Below are positions 23,063-35,168 of a stretch of DNA of 64,000 nucleotides, piece after piece. Source of the DNA: Xylogone sp. PMI_703 (lineage: Eukaryota > Ascomycota > Leotiomycetes); NCBI GenBank assembly GCA_021399445.1, contig JAJTUQ010000010.1:310001-374000 (forward strand), given 5' to 3'. Both the position numbers and the translations under genes were made by a program. Positions within the stretch are counted from its first letter, which is position 1, and each line of letters opens with the position of its first letter. A model generated the notes under the pieces. That model was not told the origin of the DNA and made no database searches. It was given only the letters and a program-made list of their open reading frames with translations.

Positions 23063-24360
23063 ATGGCTCCCGCTTTACCTTTCCTGGGTCTTCTGCTGTT
23101 TGGGCTTGCCAGCGCCCAGACACCAGGCACCTCCCCTGAAGTCCATCCGAAAGTCAAAACATACCGCTGCAGCACTGCTGGTGGATGTGTGCGACGGACC
23201 AGTGCTGTGGTCCTTGATGCTGGAACACACTGGATTCACCAACGTGATAATCCTAGCTTGAGTTGTACGGCTGCTGGTGGTCTGAATCGCACGGTGTGCC
23301 CTGATGAAGCAACGTGCGCTCAGAATTGTATTATTGAGGGAATCAGCGATTATGCTAGCCACGGCGTCACAACTGAGGGTGATGCTCTCCACCTCGAAAT
23401 GATTGTCAATGGCAATACACAGAGTCCTCGGGTCTATCTTTTAAGCGAAACCCAGAACAGGTATGAGATTCTCAAGCTCACAGGCAGAGAGATTTCATAT
23501 GATGTCGATGTGTCTAAACTGCCCTGTGGGATGAATGGTGCCTTCTATCTATCTGAAATGGAGGAGCGTGGTGGACAGGGTGCATTGAACCTGGCCGGTG
23601 CGCCGTATGGGACAGGATACTGCGATGCTCAGTGTGGTACCCAGACCTGGATCAATGGAATTGTGAGTACTGACTCCTGATAATACATTATGCTATACCA
23701 TATATTAACCCACTACAGGCAAATCTGGAAGGTAAGGGCGCATGCTGCTCTGAGATGGACATCTGGGAGGCGAATGCGATAGCCACCCAAACTGCTCCTC
23801 ATACCTGCAATCAGACAGGCCTCTACCAGTGCACCGGCGCAGAATGTGCGTTTGACGGTGTATGTGATAAGAATGGCTGTGGGCAAAATCCATACGGTCT
23901 AGGAAACCACAACTACTATGGTCCTAGCCTGACTGTAGATACTTCCCGCCCATTCACTGTTGTCACTCAATTCCCCGCCGAGAAAAACAAGCTTACCGAA
24001 ATTCGAAGACTATATGTCCAAGATGGAAAAGTTATTCAGAATGCTGCTGTGAATTATACTGGTCCACCTGCGGTTAACTATATTGATGATGAATACTGCG
24101 CTGATACAGGTGCGACTAGGTTTATGGACCTTGGAGCTGTCGAAGGGATGGGTGGTGCACTAAGTAGAGGTATGGTTCTCGTCTTTAGTATCTGGTGGGA
24201 TGCTGGTGGATTCATGAGCTGGCTTGATACTGGAAATGCTGGACCTTGCAATGCTACAGAAGGTAGCCCAACCAATATTGTGAAAATTCAACCTAACCCT
24301 TCTGTGACTTTCAGCCAGATCAAATGGGGAGATATTGGGTCTACTTTTACAGCAAATTAG
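23063..24360 (+). CDS. secreted GH7 endo-beta-1,4-glucanase, 413 aa
   Basis: Exons are 23063-23662 and 23719-24360, with one 56-nt intron (GTGAGT to CTACAG). Signal peptide MAPALPFLGLLLFGLASAQ is probably cleaved before or near the Q. The mature enzyme is a cellulase of family 7, hydrolysing internal beta-1,4 bonds of cellulose with retention. The catalytic triad lies in SEMDIWEAN: nucleophile E212, D214 and acid/base E217. It is cysteine-rich, as expected for GH7. No linker or cellulose-binding module follows, and the length fits the endoglucanase rather than the longer cellobiohydrolase branch. Several N-x-T/S sites are present. The ATG is two codons inside a longer non-ATG frame. Confidence 0.95.
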
Positions 24361-24971
24361 AACCGGACTGTTGTAATCCACAATAAGACTAAACAGTCAA
24401 ATCACCCATTTTTAATTACTGTGTACTTCCAACGCTGTGTATCGATAACATAAACGAACTTGACTCTCAAGATTTGGGATGTTAACGACATATTGGTTCA
24501 ATGTCACACTATGGACTTATATGCGGCGGGAGTTTGAAGTTTAGCATAGTAGTGGAGAGAATTTTCCTGTATTGTCAGATATGCAATGGTTCTGCTCCTT
24601 GCGAGACGTTTTGTCTACCCTAGGATCGGGGTTCTTTATCTAGAATATAAATGCCGGTACATTTAAATAGAAGTATTCACGATATGAAAATATTTGGGCT
24701 TTTTAAGACATACTCTTCGAAGTTCTAGCGCTTCGGTTAGTGCATTATATGAGAAAGTAGTAGGACCTAGTAGTGAAAATTCCTGCTTTGCTTACAGTGG
24801 CATCCTAGTGATTTACTAATATCATCTCTTTCATAGTGCAGGATCCTTTGATAGCTTTCCTCGAGAATAGAATTATGTTGCAGAGAGTTGCAGTGATACG
24901 TTGTTAAATCAAGTAGCCTGTGTTTAATTTTATACAACCACAGAAGTCTAGAATTGAAACGTTATTAATAC
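24361..24971. other. intergenic, no gene seen
   Basis: AT-rich sequence from the end of the endoglucanase gene to the left target-site duplication of the transposon. No exon or repeat recognised. Confidence 0.5.
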
Positions 24972-24979
24972 AAATTTTA

Positions 24980-25040
24980 GGGCAGACCTAAATCCACTTG
25001 CATTTGACCTAAATCCACTTGCAAATCGCCGATAACCGGA
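24980..25040 (+). repeat. MULE left terminal inverted repeat (61 bp)
   Basis: An exact reverse complement of the right end. It contains two tandem 21-bp units (24985-25005 and 25006-25026) that differ only in the last three bases, probably transposase-binding sites. Confidence 0.95.
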
Positions 25041-25242
25041 GCCTATTCGGCAAACTTTGACCTACACAATTTGTTAGTAATCTAGATATGCGCTTAGACT
25101 GAGGAACCCGGAATTGAGACATACAGGACGCTTAGGGCACAGTAATAATGCACTGTAATTATTATGGATATGATTATATTTAATGCCGATGAGCCTTTCA
25201 AGCATAATTCAATTGTTCTTACCACTTTTTTTGAGCTTCAAA

Positions 25243-27481
25243 ATGGCATCCCCATACAGTATTACCCCCCCTGAAGGCTCCCAGGCACCCCCTGCCCCTC
25301 CTGAAGCATTATACTCTGATCTGGAAGCTTTACAAGCTTCAATTCAAGCTTGGGGTCGTGCCAATGGCTATGCCTTTGTCAAGCGTGATAGCAATAGCCA
25401 TAAAGTAGTCTTCACCTGTGCTCGGTTTGGAAGCTATCAATCTAAAGGCAAAAAGAGTGAGGTTCACCCTTCCAAGAGGCGCAAAGGAAGCTCCAAGAAG
25501 TGCGATTGTAAGATGAAGATGACTGCTATGCTAGAAAACGGCAATTGGAGGCTCAAAGTGCTAGAACCTACTCATAACCACACTGCCAATCTAGCTATAA
25601 CTCATCCTCAGCATAGAGTAGGCGCTCTAAGCGCTGAACAAAGAGCTGAAATTGTAGCTAATGCGCGTGTTGGCATGAAAAATAATCAAATTATTGACTC
25701 AATTGCTCTCCAACAGCCGGAAACTCTCTTGAAGTCTAGTGATATAACCAATATCACACAGCAGGCAAGGTTGAAGGATTTAGGTGGTAGGACCCCGATT
25801 CAGTGGTTATTGTATGTTATCCTCTCTTCCTTTGTATATTCTTTGTTAATAAATTAGGTGGAAACTTGAGCAAAGAGGCTCTTGCGAAGCATATACTACA
25901 AATGCGACTAATAACCTTGTTCGATTGTTTTATATGGACCCTATTGCGATAACCATGTATCAACAAAACCCTGATATTCTCCTTATGGATTGTACCTACA
26001 AGACCAACCGATTCAGTATACCACTCTTCAATATATGTGCTATAACTGGTAGAAACAAAATGCTACAAATAGGGCTAGCATTCCTTTCTAATGAGACGGA
26101 AGAATCATACAATTGGGTCATGGGACGGTTAAAGGAAGTGATGAATAAATACAATATTCCAGAGCCACTTTCTATTGTAACTGATAGAGAATTGGCTCTA
26201 ATGAAGAGTATAGATTCACACTTCCTTACCTCCAACCACCTTCTTTGTAGATGGCACGTTAATATGAATGTACTCTCGAAAACGAAGAAGTTCTTCCCAC
26301 CCGCCTCTAAAGTGAATGGGGTATGGAGAAAACACTCTACCTTCCAGGAATTCATGAAAGTATAGGGTGCTGTCCTTGAATCTGAGACCGAGGAAGCCTA
26401 TGAATCGAATCTCACCAAATTGCGCACTTTCCCCCTTTTAGCTGTCGAATATACCGAGAAGACATGGTTAATTCCCTGGAAGGAGAAGTTAGTAAGATAT
26501 TAGATTAACCAGCACTGTCATTTCGGAGTAGTAGTTACCTCTCCAATTGAAGAGTGTCACAGCACTTTAAAGACATGTCTACAACATGGGAATAAAAATC
26601 TTAATAACGTATTCGATAGATTAGTCTTATTTTGGGCTACTCAGCAAAGAGGCATATCTACAGCTACAACTCAAGAACAACTCCGAATCAAGCATCATAT
26701 CAATATACCACTCTTTGCCACAGTGATTAGTCAAGTTCATGACTATACGCTTCAAAAGATCTTGATTGAACAAGCTAAAATACCTAAGGATAGTGCCACA
26801 ACACCTCCTGAAGGCTGTGATTGTACGATTCAGACTTCCATGGGCCTCTCTTGTTACCATATTATATGGAAACGCCAACAGGCCGGGAGTGTGATCTTCT
26901 TAGAAGATATACATAGTCACTGGTATTACGACAGGCAGCTTGAAAGTATCTCAGCTAATCACAACATTCAGGGGCCTGTATTGAACCCTCAAACTGTTCG
27001 AGGCAAGGGAAGGCCAAAGGGAGCTTTTGGTAGCAGCAAAAACTCCAATACAGCCATATCTAGCACAAGACGTTTACCTTCGGCCTTTGAGCTCCCAACT
27101 AGCTCAGCGCCTCCAATTATGGAGACCTCAGTTCCACGGATACGACCTGCAATACTAGAAACAGAGATTAAAATGCCTGTTCAGCAAAAAGTGGTGCCAA
27201 ACCGTCAGGTGGTGCCAAACCGCCAGCGATATACTACCAGGTTTGGCCGTGTGGCTACTAGAATTGGCCTTCAGAGAATCGATAATATTGGAGACACTTA
27301 TGAACCAGGGACAGCACGTGAGAGAGGCTATCAACTGGGGATATCGTCAATATACCAAACAGATTCAATTGAAGAGACGGCTACGTTAGCTAACCTAGCA
27401 ATCCAAAGCGATAAAAGTGTGGAAGTGGTAGAAGTAGAGTTGAACGAGGGAACCCAAGATTATATTGAAGTTATGATGTAA
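25243..27481 (+). pseudogene. MULE transposase with two in-frame TAG codons
   Basis: Exons are 25243-25811 and 25858-27481, with a 46-nt intron (GTATGT to AATTAG). The N-terminus is a FAR1/WRKY-GCM1-type zinc finger: VFTCARFG, then KKCDCKMK, then HNHT. The MULE catalytic core follows, with MDCTYKTN and VTDRELALMK supplying two of the acidic residues, then LCRWHVNMN. A SWIM finger (CDCTIQTSMGLSCYH) comes next, and the tail is long and low-complexity with a duplicated VVPNRQ. Stops TAG at 26363-26365 and 26501-26503 interrupt an otherwise open frame of 730 codons. Both sit where tryptophan (TGG) would fit (K-V-x-G-A-V and R-Y-x-I-N-Q), consistent with RIP-type G-to-A change. Confidence 0.9.
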
Positions 27482-27612
27482 TTAGAGTAGCTAAATTTGA
27501 CATTGAACATTGTATTAGTGGGCTAAATTATATAAATAAATTTCACCACTCAATCTCTTCGCACAGTACAAAATTGTATGGGAGCGCGAGGTGTTGTGGT
27601 GCCTGAGGTGTG

Positions 27613-27673
27613 TCCGGTTATCGGCGATTTGCAAGTGGATTTAGGTCAAATGCAAGTGGATTTAGGTCTGCCC
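27613..27673 (-). repeat. MULE right terminal inverted repeat (61 bp)
   Basis: A perfect reverse complement of the left TIR with the same two 21-bp subrepeats. The similarity stops abruptly at 27612. Confidence 0.95.
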
Positions 27674-27681
27674 AAATTTTA

Positions 27682-28531
27682 TTATAGATATCCTCTCTGC
27701 CTAGTTAGCTATCCTGGCGATATGACGAGGAGGGTCAATCGATCAGAGCAGTGGCGGTATACTATGTTTCCGGAGTTATTCTTCCCTTCTCTTTGCTATA
27801 TCCGTAAATCGTGTTAAAACCAGATACCCTGCTGGCTCCTGCTATCTTTCTTTTTCTGGATGGTTGTGCCCTAGAATACGGATGCTAGCAAATGTACTTA
27901 CGTAGTATCGCAGCATCCGGTTGATAGTTATTCCTAACTACGGAGGCGTAGCTTACCACCACAATTGTTCTTATGCACATAATAACCCCTTCTCTTAGCT
28001 GCATTATAATTTACAGCATGATTACCATCATCATTATACGAGGATTTGGTTATGGATACTTGTAGATTTTCCTGTAAATATTAAGAAACTAGAAGATGAA
28101 GTTGAATGAAGGTTGAGGTCTGGAGGTTATAATATGTCTTTTAGCAATATAAACTCATTGGTCTATCTAATAGTAAACCTCGTGCTACTGACTTTGTATT
28201 CATACCACACATGATTGTTGATTGCACATATTTGCCACAAACAAATTTATCGGCGTTTAGGAAATGTCCATGGACATAACTTTACCTTTTCGGGATTAAC
28301 TAGAAGAGAGCTCATCCAATGTCGCAGAAAAGCCAAATCTAGTAGACAAGGTAGTACAACGGATATAAGTCACTGTTTCTAGATTTAACTCCAATCGGAT
28401 TGTCTCTTAAATCCATAGGCCAAGTATATATATTACACTGACATGATGCCCTTGATCTTGGTGAGAGTTTCAGTATCAAAAATAAAACGACCAATTCAAT
28501 ATCACAGTCAATTCGAATTTGAAAGATTAAT
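27682..28531. other. intergenic, no gene seen
   Basis: About 850 bp of AT-rich sequence between the transposon and the SDR gene. No exon or structural RNA recognised. Confidence 0.45.
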
Positions 28532-29470
28532 ATGTCTTCAGCGTACACAATGCCAAAAAGGCCTTTGACGTGGCTTATTACTGGCTGTTCTGCTGGCTTT
28601 GGTCTCAGTCTTGCCCGCGTTGTCCAATCGCATGGACACAATCTGATTGCGACCTCCAGGAACCCTTCTCGCACTCCTGAGCTCGTATCTGAAATTGAGA
28701 GTAAAGGGGGGAAATGGGTCAAGCTAGACGTTGATGACCCTAAATCAGCAGAGGTCATTGAAGATTTGGAAAAATCAGGCCAGGAGATTGATGTTCTGGT
28801 CAACAATGCAGGATTTTGCATTTATGGCGCCGCCGAGCAATTTGCCGAAGACGAAGTGCATCGCCTCATGGAGACGCTCTATTTCGGCCCTTACCGATTG
28901 ATTAGAGGAGTGCTGCCACATATGCGGAAGAGGAGGTTTGGTATTGTAGTGAACATAAGCAGTGGAGCATCTCTAGAAGGGACCGAGAGTATGGGCGCTT
29001 ACGCTGGTGGGAAAGCAGGGCTGGATGGTGAGTGTACTCCTCTAGAATAGGAAATCACCATTCAACTGACAATTTAAGGCTTATGCAGAGTCCTGGCAAA
29101 GGAGGTGGCTCAATTTAACATACGGGTCTTGGCGGTTACTCCTGGCACGTTTAATACTAATCTAGGGAATGCGGCGGTGTTGAGCAAAACGACTCTTCCA
29201 GAAGATTACAAAAATACAATGCCGGATAAGGTAATGAAGATCATGGCCTCGGGTGCATTTGCTCCTGATGGAGACAAAGAAAAGGCGGTTAAGGTTATCT
29301 ATGAGGTAGTTGTAGGCGAGGGAGTTGGAGCTGGGCACGAAGATGAAAGATTTTTGCCTCTAGGGAGGGACCTATCTCCAAGGGTGAAGAAGACATCTGA
29401 GCTCTACGCGCATAGTTTGGAAGTGTTCGGGGAAATCTGCAACAATGTATACGTTATAAAGACGGACTAA
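28532..29470 (+). CDS. short-chain dehydrogenase/reductase, 295 aa
   Basis: Exons are 28532-29027 and 29079-29470, with a 51-nt intron. It is a classical SDR (PF00106). The cofactor motif is TGCSAGFG (residues 17-24), an NNAG motif lies at 91-94, the catalytic serine is in NISSG (143/144), and Y157-x3-K161 is in AYAGGK. The arginine-containing turn after strand 2 (TSRNPSR) suggests NADPH preference. The layout resembles fungal oxidoreductases often found in secondary-metabolite or detoxification contexts. A second in-frame ATG lies at residue 7 and could be the true start. The substrate is unknown. The gene looks intact although its neighbours are decayed. Confidence 0.92.
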
Positions 29471-30247
29471 GTAAGGTGAGAGCTATGGTGCTCTCCTAGA
29501 CCATCTTTACCAACATATATTTACTACCAGCCAATGTCATGTATGCAACAACCCCACAACACCTAGGCTTGTCTCAGATCACTCGACTCTTGATTTTTAT
29601 GATACGGCCGCCTTCTACTTTGGTTCAAGCGATTGGGTAGACCATTCGTGTCGAGACTGTGGGTAGGAACAGCTGACGACTTTCTCTATTATCATCACGT
29701 TGCAGATTTACGGATTTACGGATTGCACACATAGTTACCATAGGACTGATCGTTTAAAAGCTTTTAGATCTAGTTATATGAATCTGTTACTATGAGGGTA
29801 TTATCATGTTAACCAATTTAATCTCATAGGAAAAGTGATGCAAATTGTTGGATGTGTGATATTGTACAAGGAAAAAGTAAACGAGCGACCTAGCCATTAT
29901 AAAGCGGCGAGATTTCTGGCTCTGCGTGATTCAATTTTACGCTCCCTTATGTCCATTGGCTGGATCTTGGAATATTAAAAGCTCTGAGCTCTATCTGGAA
30001 GGTGCAAGCCCTTGACCTTGCAGACGGTTTACTTGTATTCGAACGTTAATAGTCAAGTGAGACAGGGGCGAATTATCACTCCTTGTCGAGAGTGTCGTCC
30101 GAATCGCGTTAGCCTTCCGTTAGCGCCGTGAGCCGTATTCCGGTGTTTTAAATCATCATTCAATGATTATTATCTCGAAATTCGTAGGGAAAACTTGTAA
30201 TCTCCTGCTAATTGAAAGAGCAGAAAGTAAACCTATTACATTGAACT
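29471..30247. other. intergenic, no gene seen
   Basis: About 780 bp without a supportable exon. It would include the promoter of the following broken regulator gene. Confidence 0.45.
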
Positions 30248-31936
30248 ATGGTGTATCGTGGAAAACCCAGCAAGGCTTGTGGCCTATGTCGAACTAGAAA
30301 GATAAAAGTTCATATGCACGAGTCATTCTGCCCGTTCCATACTGATAGATTTGGAGTGTGATCAATTACGACCGGCGTGCTCCCAGTGTCTTCGTGTGGA
30401 GGCTGAGCGTCCTGGATACCGTGACCCACTAGATCTTATCTTCCGAGACCAGAGGCAGCAAGTGCAACTAAGAGTTTACCACCAAGTAGCCGCCAAACAT
30501 CTTGCTGTATCAAAGGAGAAAAACGGTCAGAGTGTGGAGATTATTACGGGCTCCGATTCTATAGCAACCCTGGTTTCTCGGAGACCAAATCCAACCCACA
30601 CCATCTCCCCTTCATAGAGAGCTGGTTGCTGCTTTCTTCAACTACATTACCGTAGATGATAACCCTTTTGGTCATTCACTTATGTCTTGTCTGCCCACAA
30701 AGATTTCAACAACTGCGGATGATATTTTATTTACTGCCGTATTCTCTATTGGCTCGGCACTCTATTCCAACATAACCAATTCCTCGGACATGCGAATAAT
30801 GGCAAGACAAAACTATGTAACTGCCGTTCAACTTACTCGCAATGCTCTACAGAAGACTCTAGAATCAGGATCATGCCATCTTCTTGTGGTGATCTTGCTC
30901 TTGTCTATTTTTGAGGTACGTTACGGGGAGTGGACATTTTAAACTGTCTGATACAGAGTATCAAAGGCACTAAGTAAAAATAGATGTTCATGTGCGAAGA
31001 CTCAGAGTCTATGAGAGCTTGGTCAAGTCATATTCAGGGGGCTACTACACTGATCGAACTTTCTGAATCTGACATGGCACAATGTATTATGGGTGGAGAA
31101 AGGCAAAGGGGACAGAAAACATTCTGGCAACTTCGCAGCCAAATTGTTTGTATACCTGATCTACGAAGTGCTATTCATCAAACTCTAACTTGGAAGTAGC
31201 TTACCAACTGCATACAACGAAGTTTAGCTGTTCCTGATGTAATATCTCGATGGTCTTTCACGGCCAAGGGGATTGAGTCACGCGATGGGATGCTCTCAGC
31301 CGAACTAGGTAATATCATAAGTCAGCTGGCTAATTTCCGAGCAGCTGTAGTTGGCAATGCTTCATCTAATTTTGACCCATTTGTGTCGACTCTGTCCCAG
31401 ATGGACTTCGACTTAGAGAAATGGGTGTGTGACCTTCCACAGTCTTGGAATTTCAAGATTCTGCGCTGTGCTTCTCGGGGCCATTTTTATTCAAAATCCT
31501 ACCACAAGTACCCGGGTTTTTCTATTGCAGTAATGTGGAACCATTACAGGACTACCCGCTGTCTTGTCAATGTTCTCCTGCTAACATACCTCAATCCGTC
31601 TTGTTTCTCAAACCCAGGCTGCAATCGAACTTCTTTACGAAAGAAGTATCATCAAGCAGAAGAGACTATCCGAAAACTTTGTACAGATGTATGCTTAAGC
31701 GTGCCCTACTTCCTTCGCCAACGAGACCAAGATGATCCCCCAACACCAGGGTAGGCGCACTGGAGGTAATGTGGGCTCTATTTCCTTGTGCATGTATGCG
31801 CTGTATATCTGAAGAGCAGCGTCTGTGGATGCTTAGGGAACTAGATAACATTGGGCAGAAAATGGGAATTCACCAAGCCCTTGCATTAGCGAATTTAGTT
31901 CGATCAAGGGCCAGTATTAGCCAGCTACCTGGATGA
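30248..31936 (+). pseudogene. decayed Zn2Cys6 transcription factor
   Basis: Three introns still read cleanly (30308-30356, 30916-30983 and 31146-31199). They join SKACGLCRTRKIK to CDQLRPACSQC, LLLSIFE to MFMCEDSES, and QLRSQI to LTNCIQRS. The last cysteine of the zinc cluster is replaced by arginine (VEAERPGY). The frame shifts at about 30600-30617, where the N-terminal frame ends in a stop while RELVAAFFNYI continues in another frame. It shifts again at about 31750, where the frame ends after PPTPG and continues as VGALEVMWALF. The C-terminus (QRLWMLRELDNIGQKMGI) matches the normal end of this family. Two independent frameshifts plus the cysteine loss argue for a pseudogene. Sequencing error is the alternative. 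Confidence 0.75.
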
Positions 31937-32945
31937 TATAATGCTTCCCAAGTAAATTGTTTTATCAATGTTTTTTTCTCAAAGAAGGATGGGCGAAAAG
32001 TACGAGGGCTCTCAATGTAATATTATGGACATTCCATCGAACACTTTCTTGTCAGTCTCTGTTCTCTAATTTCTTAAACCGTTTGTAATGACTCTAATTC
32101 CATATATAAGATTGCAGCAAGAGACCTAATCTGCAAAGAATCTGCGTGTGAAGATCCGTTTTATTCAATTTAAAATCTCTGCCGAAATAATGCAGCGGAA
32201 GTAGATAGAATTGGACAACACCGGATATACAATTAAGCCTATGTTGGTTCAGCTGGATTATCTTGTTGGAATATATTTATATTTTTATTGTAAAGACCAC
32301 ATTCTCCGTAAAGAGAACCAGTAAGGCCCTATCCATCGTCAAGTTAAACCACAAGAGTGTACCATTCTAGAGACTAGAACCTTTTACAAACATCTGATAG
32401 AGACAGAGTTTAGGGGTGATGGAGTAGCAGCTATCCCAATCAACCTTGTGACGTGATGTATGGCTCGTTTCACCAGTTTGGATCTAATAATCCCGTTCTA
32501 ATGACAAAAGAATAGTTAATTCCGACCATCATTCTGAAAAATTTGTCATCAAGGTGGCGGATTAGCCAGGATGGTGGACAAGAAGTCTGCAAATGAGAAT
32601 GTACTAGCGTTATAACCCTATAAGCTTATTGTATTGCTCCACAAAACCCGAAAGTTAATATAGTATGCTTGAACGGAACGCTAACTAGATTAATTCTTGT
32701 GAGCTGTCTTATACGTACGTAAAGGTACTAGCGGAACGCTAGCTCTGTCTGGTTGACTGCCCTAGTCATTATACGCTCTTCAGATGGTCTTCCTACTACT
32801 TAAAGTGCGTTGTTGCTGGTCTGCTTTCTCTGTACAAGAGAAGTTATTTGAACAAAGGCGTGATATTTTGTTGCTAAAATCACAAATTTATTTATCTATC
32901 TCCTAAGCAGAGAAGGAACGAAACATCTATTATCCAAAGTCTAGC
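31937..32945. other. intergenic, no gene seen
   Basis: About 1 kb, AT-rich. It has two nearby copies of the word GCGGAACGCTAGCT/GAACGGAACGCTAACT (about 32671-32745) but no gene structure. Confidence 0.4.
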
Positions 32946-34490
32946 ATGGCTCTGTATAAACCCGAGACTACAGTCCTTACCCGCTTCGGTCTCAAATCCA
33001 AATGGCCCCTTCCGCCGGACTTAGGAGGTTCAGCAATCCCCCTTCGGCTTGAAGGTGAAATTGCGGATTTGATCGTCTATGGTGACATACCTCCATAGAT
33101 CGACGGCACCTTCTATCGGCTGTCGCCCGATCCTTTCTTCCCGAATGATACTAATCTGCCGATTGATGGGGATGGATCTATTTCAGCGTTCCGTATCCAT
33201 CAAGGACATGTTGATTTCAAGATAAAGTATGTTCAGACGGAGAGATTTAAGCTTGAAAGACGAGCGAATAAAGCACTTTTCGGCTTGTACAGCAATCCTT
33301 GGTCCCATCACCCCTGCGTACGAGCAGCGATTGACTCGACGGGTACTACAAACGTGATATACTGGGCCAATCGGCTACTTACACTCGAAGAAAACGCCTG
33401 TCCATATGAACTAGACCCTGATTCTCTCGAGACTTTGGGATATAACCCATTCGGTGATCAAGTCGAAAATGCCAAAGCATTCACAGCTCATCCGAAGGTA
33501 GATCCATTTACTGAAGAGCTCGTGGTTTTCGGATATGAAGCTCTCGGGGTGGGCACAGATGACATCGTAATATATGCACTTGACAAAAATGGCAAGAAGA
33601 CTAGTGAGATGTGGCTCAAGGCTGCTGGTTGCACGATGGCCCACGACTGCGCCATCACAGAAAACTGGCTCGTCATTCTATTCTGGCCATTCGAGGCAAG
33701 TGTAGAATGGATGAAAGCGGGTGGTAATCACTGGTCTTTTTCATACGATAAGCCTTCGTGCTTCCTTGTTGTCCCTCGTCGGCCGTAGAACCCACCGCGT
33801 GGTTGGAGAAAGGGGGAACACCGGGTCTACAACTGGAATAACTGCATGAATCTTCATACAGCCGGAGCTTGGGAGAAGGATGAGAAAATATACCTGGAAG
33901 CTACTCGGGCCCATGGCAACATATTCCCTTATTGGGGACCGGATGACGGGATAGTGCCATCGACACCGGTAACTTCAGACTTCGTTAGGTGGGAGATTGA
34001 CCTTGCCTAGCCATCAGGGAGTCGACTTCCCGACCCAAAGGTGGTCTTTGACATACCTTATGAATTTCCCCGTATTGACGAACCATTTCTGTCAAAAGAA
34101 TACAGAATTATTTTCATGAAAGTTCTTCTGCCTAGTGGTTCGGAGAGTAAACCAGACATGTATCAAGGACTAAATGGCCTTGTAATGGTAAACACACAGA
34201 CCGGCGACAAACAGTATTATAACCCTGGTCCCGATTCATCCATTCAAGAGCCAGCATTCATTCCTCGGTCTGATGATGCAAAAGAAGGAGATGGCTGGGT
34301 TATAGCAATGGTTGAGGATCGCACGACGAATTTGTGCCACCTGGTTATTTTGGACACTAAGGACTTTGGGAACCCGGTTGCTGTAGCACAACTACCATTC
34401 CGTGTCAGAGATCAGATTCATGGAAATTGGGTAGATGCAAAAAGTCGAGGTGGTGGTGAAAAGTCGCTTGTTGCAGTTCCTGGAGCATGA
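32946..34490 (+). pseudogene. carotenoid-oxygenase (RPE65/lignostilbene dioxygenase) homologue with three TAG codons
   Basis: One uninterrupted frame of 514 codons without introns, broken only by TAG at codons 51, 281 and 355 (33096, 33786 and 34008). The family (PF03055) uses non-heme iron to cleave carotenoid or stilbene double bonds. All four iron-ligand histidines seem present: H182 (TAHPKVDP), H233 (MAHDCAIT), H304 (NLHTAG) and H492 (IHGNWVD). Further hallmarks are DGDGSISAF near the N-terminus, LVVFGYEA and FVRWEIDL. The first TAG replaces an expected tryptophan (P-P-x-I-D-G-T-F-Y-R), so TGG-to-TAG is likely. No frameshift is seen, which is striking for a pseudogene. Light RIP of a duplicated copy explains it best. 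Confidence 0.82.
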
Positions 34491-34870
34491 AACAACTGAG
34501 ATGGTCGGCCATATGAGAATATATAGCAAAACTTTTTTCTTTGCTTCACAAGGTATTGGATAACCCCATTTTGCATATGCTGTAGTACTTTAAGTGATGT
34601 CAATTTAGGGGGCATTTGAAATATTAGAAGAACATGTAGCTGACTGGTAATATGAGACTGGCTATCCCGATGTAGCCATCGTGAATGAGTGATACCACTA
34701 TCCTCCTTCCGAGATGCCGCATTACATCGATGACCCTGTAATTACAAATATCCATAACTAGGTCAATACTATAGCATGCTTTTGGTTTTCGTGCCGCTTT
34801 GCCATGGTGATCCACATTCGCGGTCATTATATATAACTTGATCATAGCGATGCATTCAGAACCAGCGAAA
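34491..34870. other. intergenic, no gene seen
   Basis: AT-rich sequence downstream of the oxygenase pseudogene. Nothing recognised. Confidence 0.4.
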
Positions 34871-35168
34871 ATATCGTTATAACCGAAATACCATTATACC
34901 CAGGCACGCCAGGTATATATATATGCCTGATAATTAAAATCATCAGTTATAACGATACCCAGTATCTCATATATCAGATAAATAGCGTTTACCCTAACTT
35001 ATACTGTTTTGGGATCATAAGAAAGCCTACTATAACGATGTCACCAAAAATTCCTGGGGATTACCGCGTCGTAACGATATCGTTCTGCAGAGGGTTTACC
35101 ACTAAAGTTTCTGGGACTAGCACAAATACCGTTACGACTAAGATGTCGTTATGCGGTATCTCATATCG
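34871..35168. repeat. degenerate repeat cluster around a GATATCGTTA word
   Basis: Variants of ATATCGTTAT/ATAACGATAT occur at least six times in both orientations (about 34871, 34946, 35031, 35071, 35130 and 35164). The first two form an inverted pair around a dinucleotide-rich loop. A weak tandem unit of about 70-75 bp (CACCAAAAATTCCTGGG and ACCACTAAAGTTTCTGGG) overlaps the last copies. It looks like a worn minisatellite or element end. Confidence 0.5.

Larger units (their letters stand above)
24972..27681 (+). mobile_element. complete Mutator-like (MULE) DNA transposon with target duplication
   Basis: The element proper is 24980-27673 (2694 bp). It is flanked on both sides by the 8-bp direct repeat AAATTTTA (24972-24979 and 27674-27681), in the size range of MULE target duplications. 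Its ends are identical 61-bp inverted repeats. It encodes one transposase on the + strand that has two nonsense codons, so the copy is probably non-autonomous now. Identical TIRs suggest a fairly recent insertion. Confidence 0.95.

Noticed and set aside
24980..27673. Retrotransposon or Helitron identity for the element
   Set aside because: Long inverted ends, an 8-bp target duplication and a MULE/SWIM transposase define a DNA transposon.
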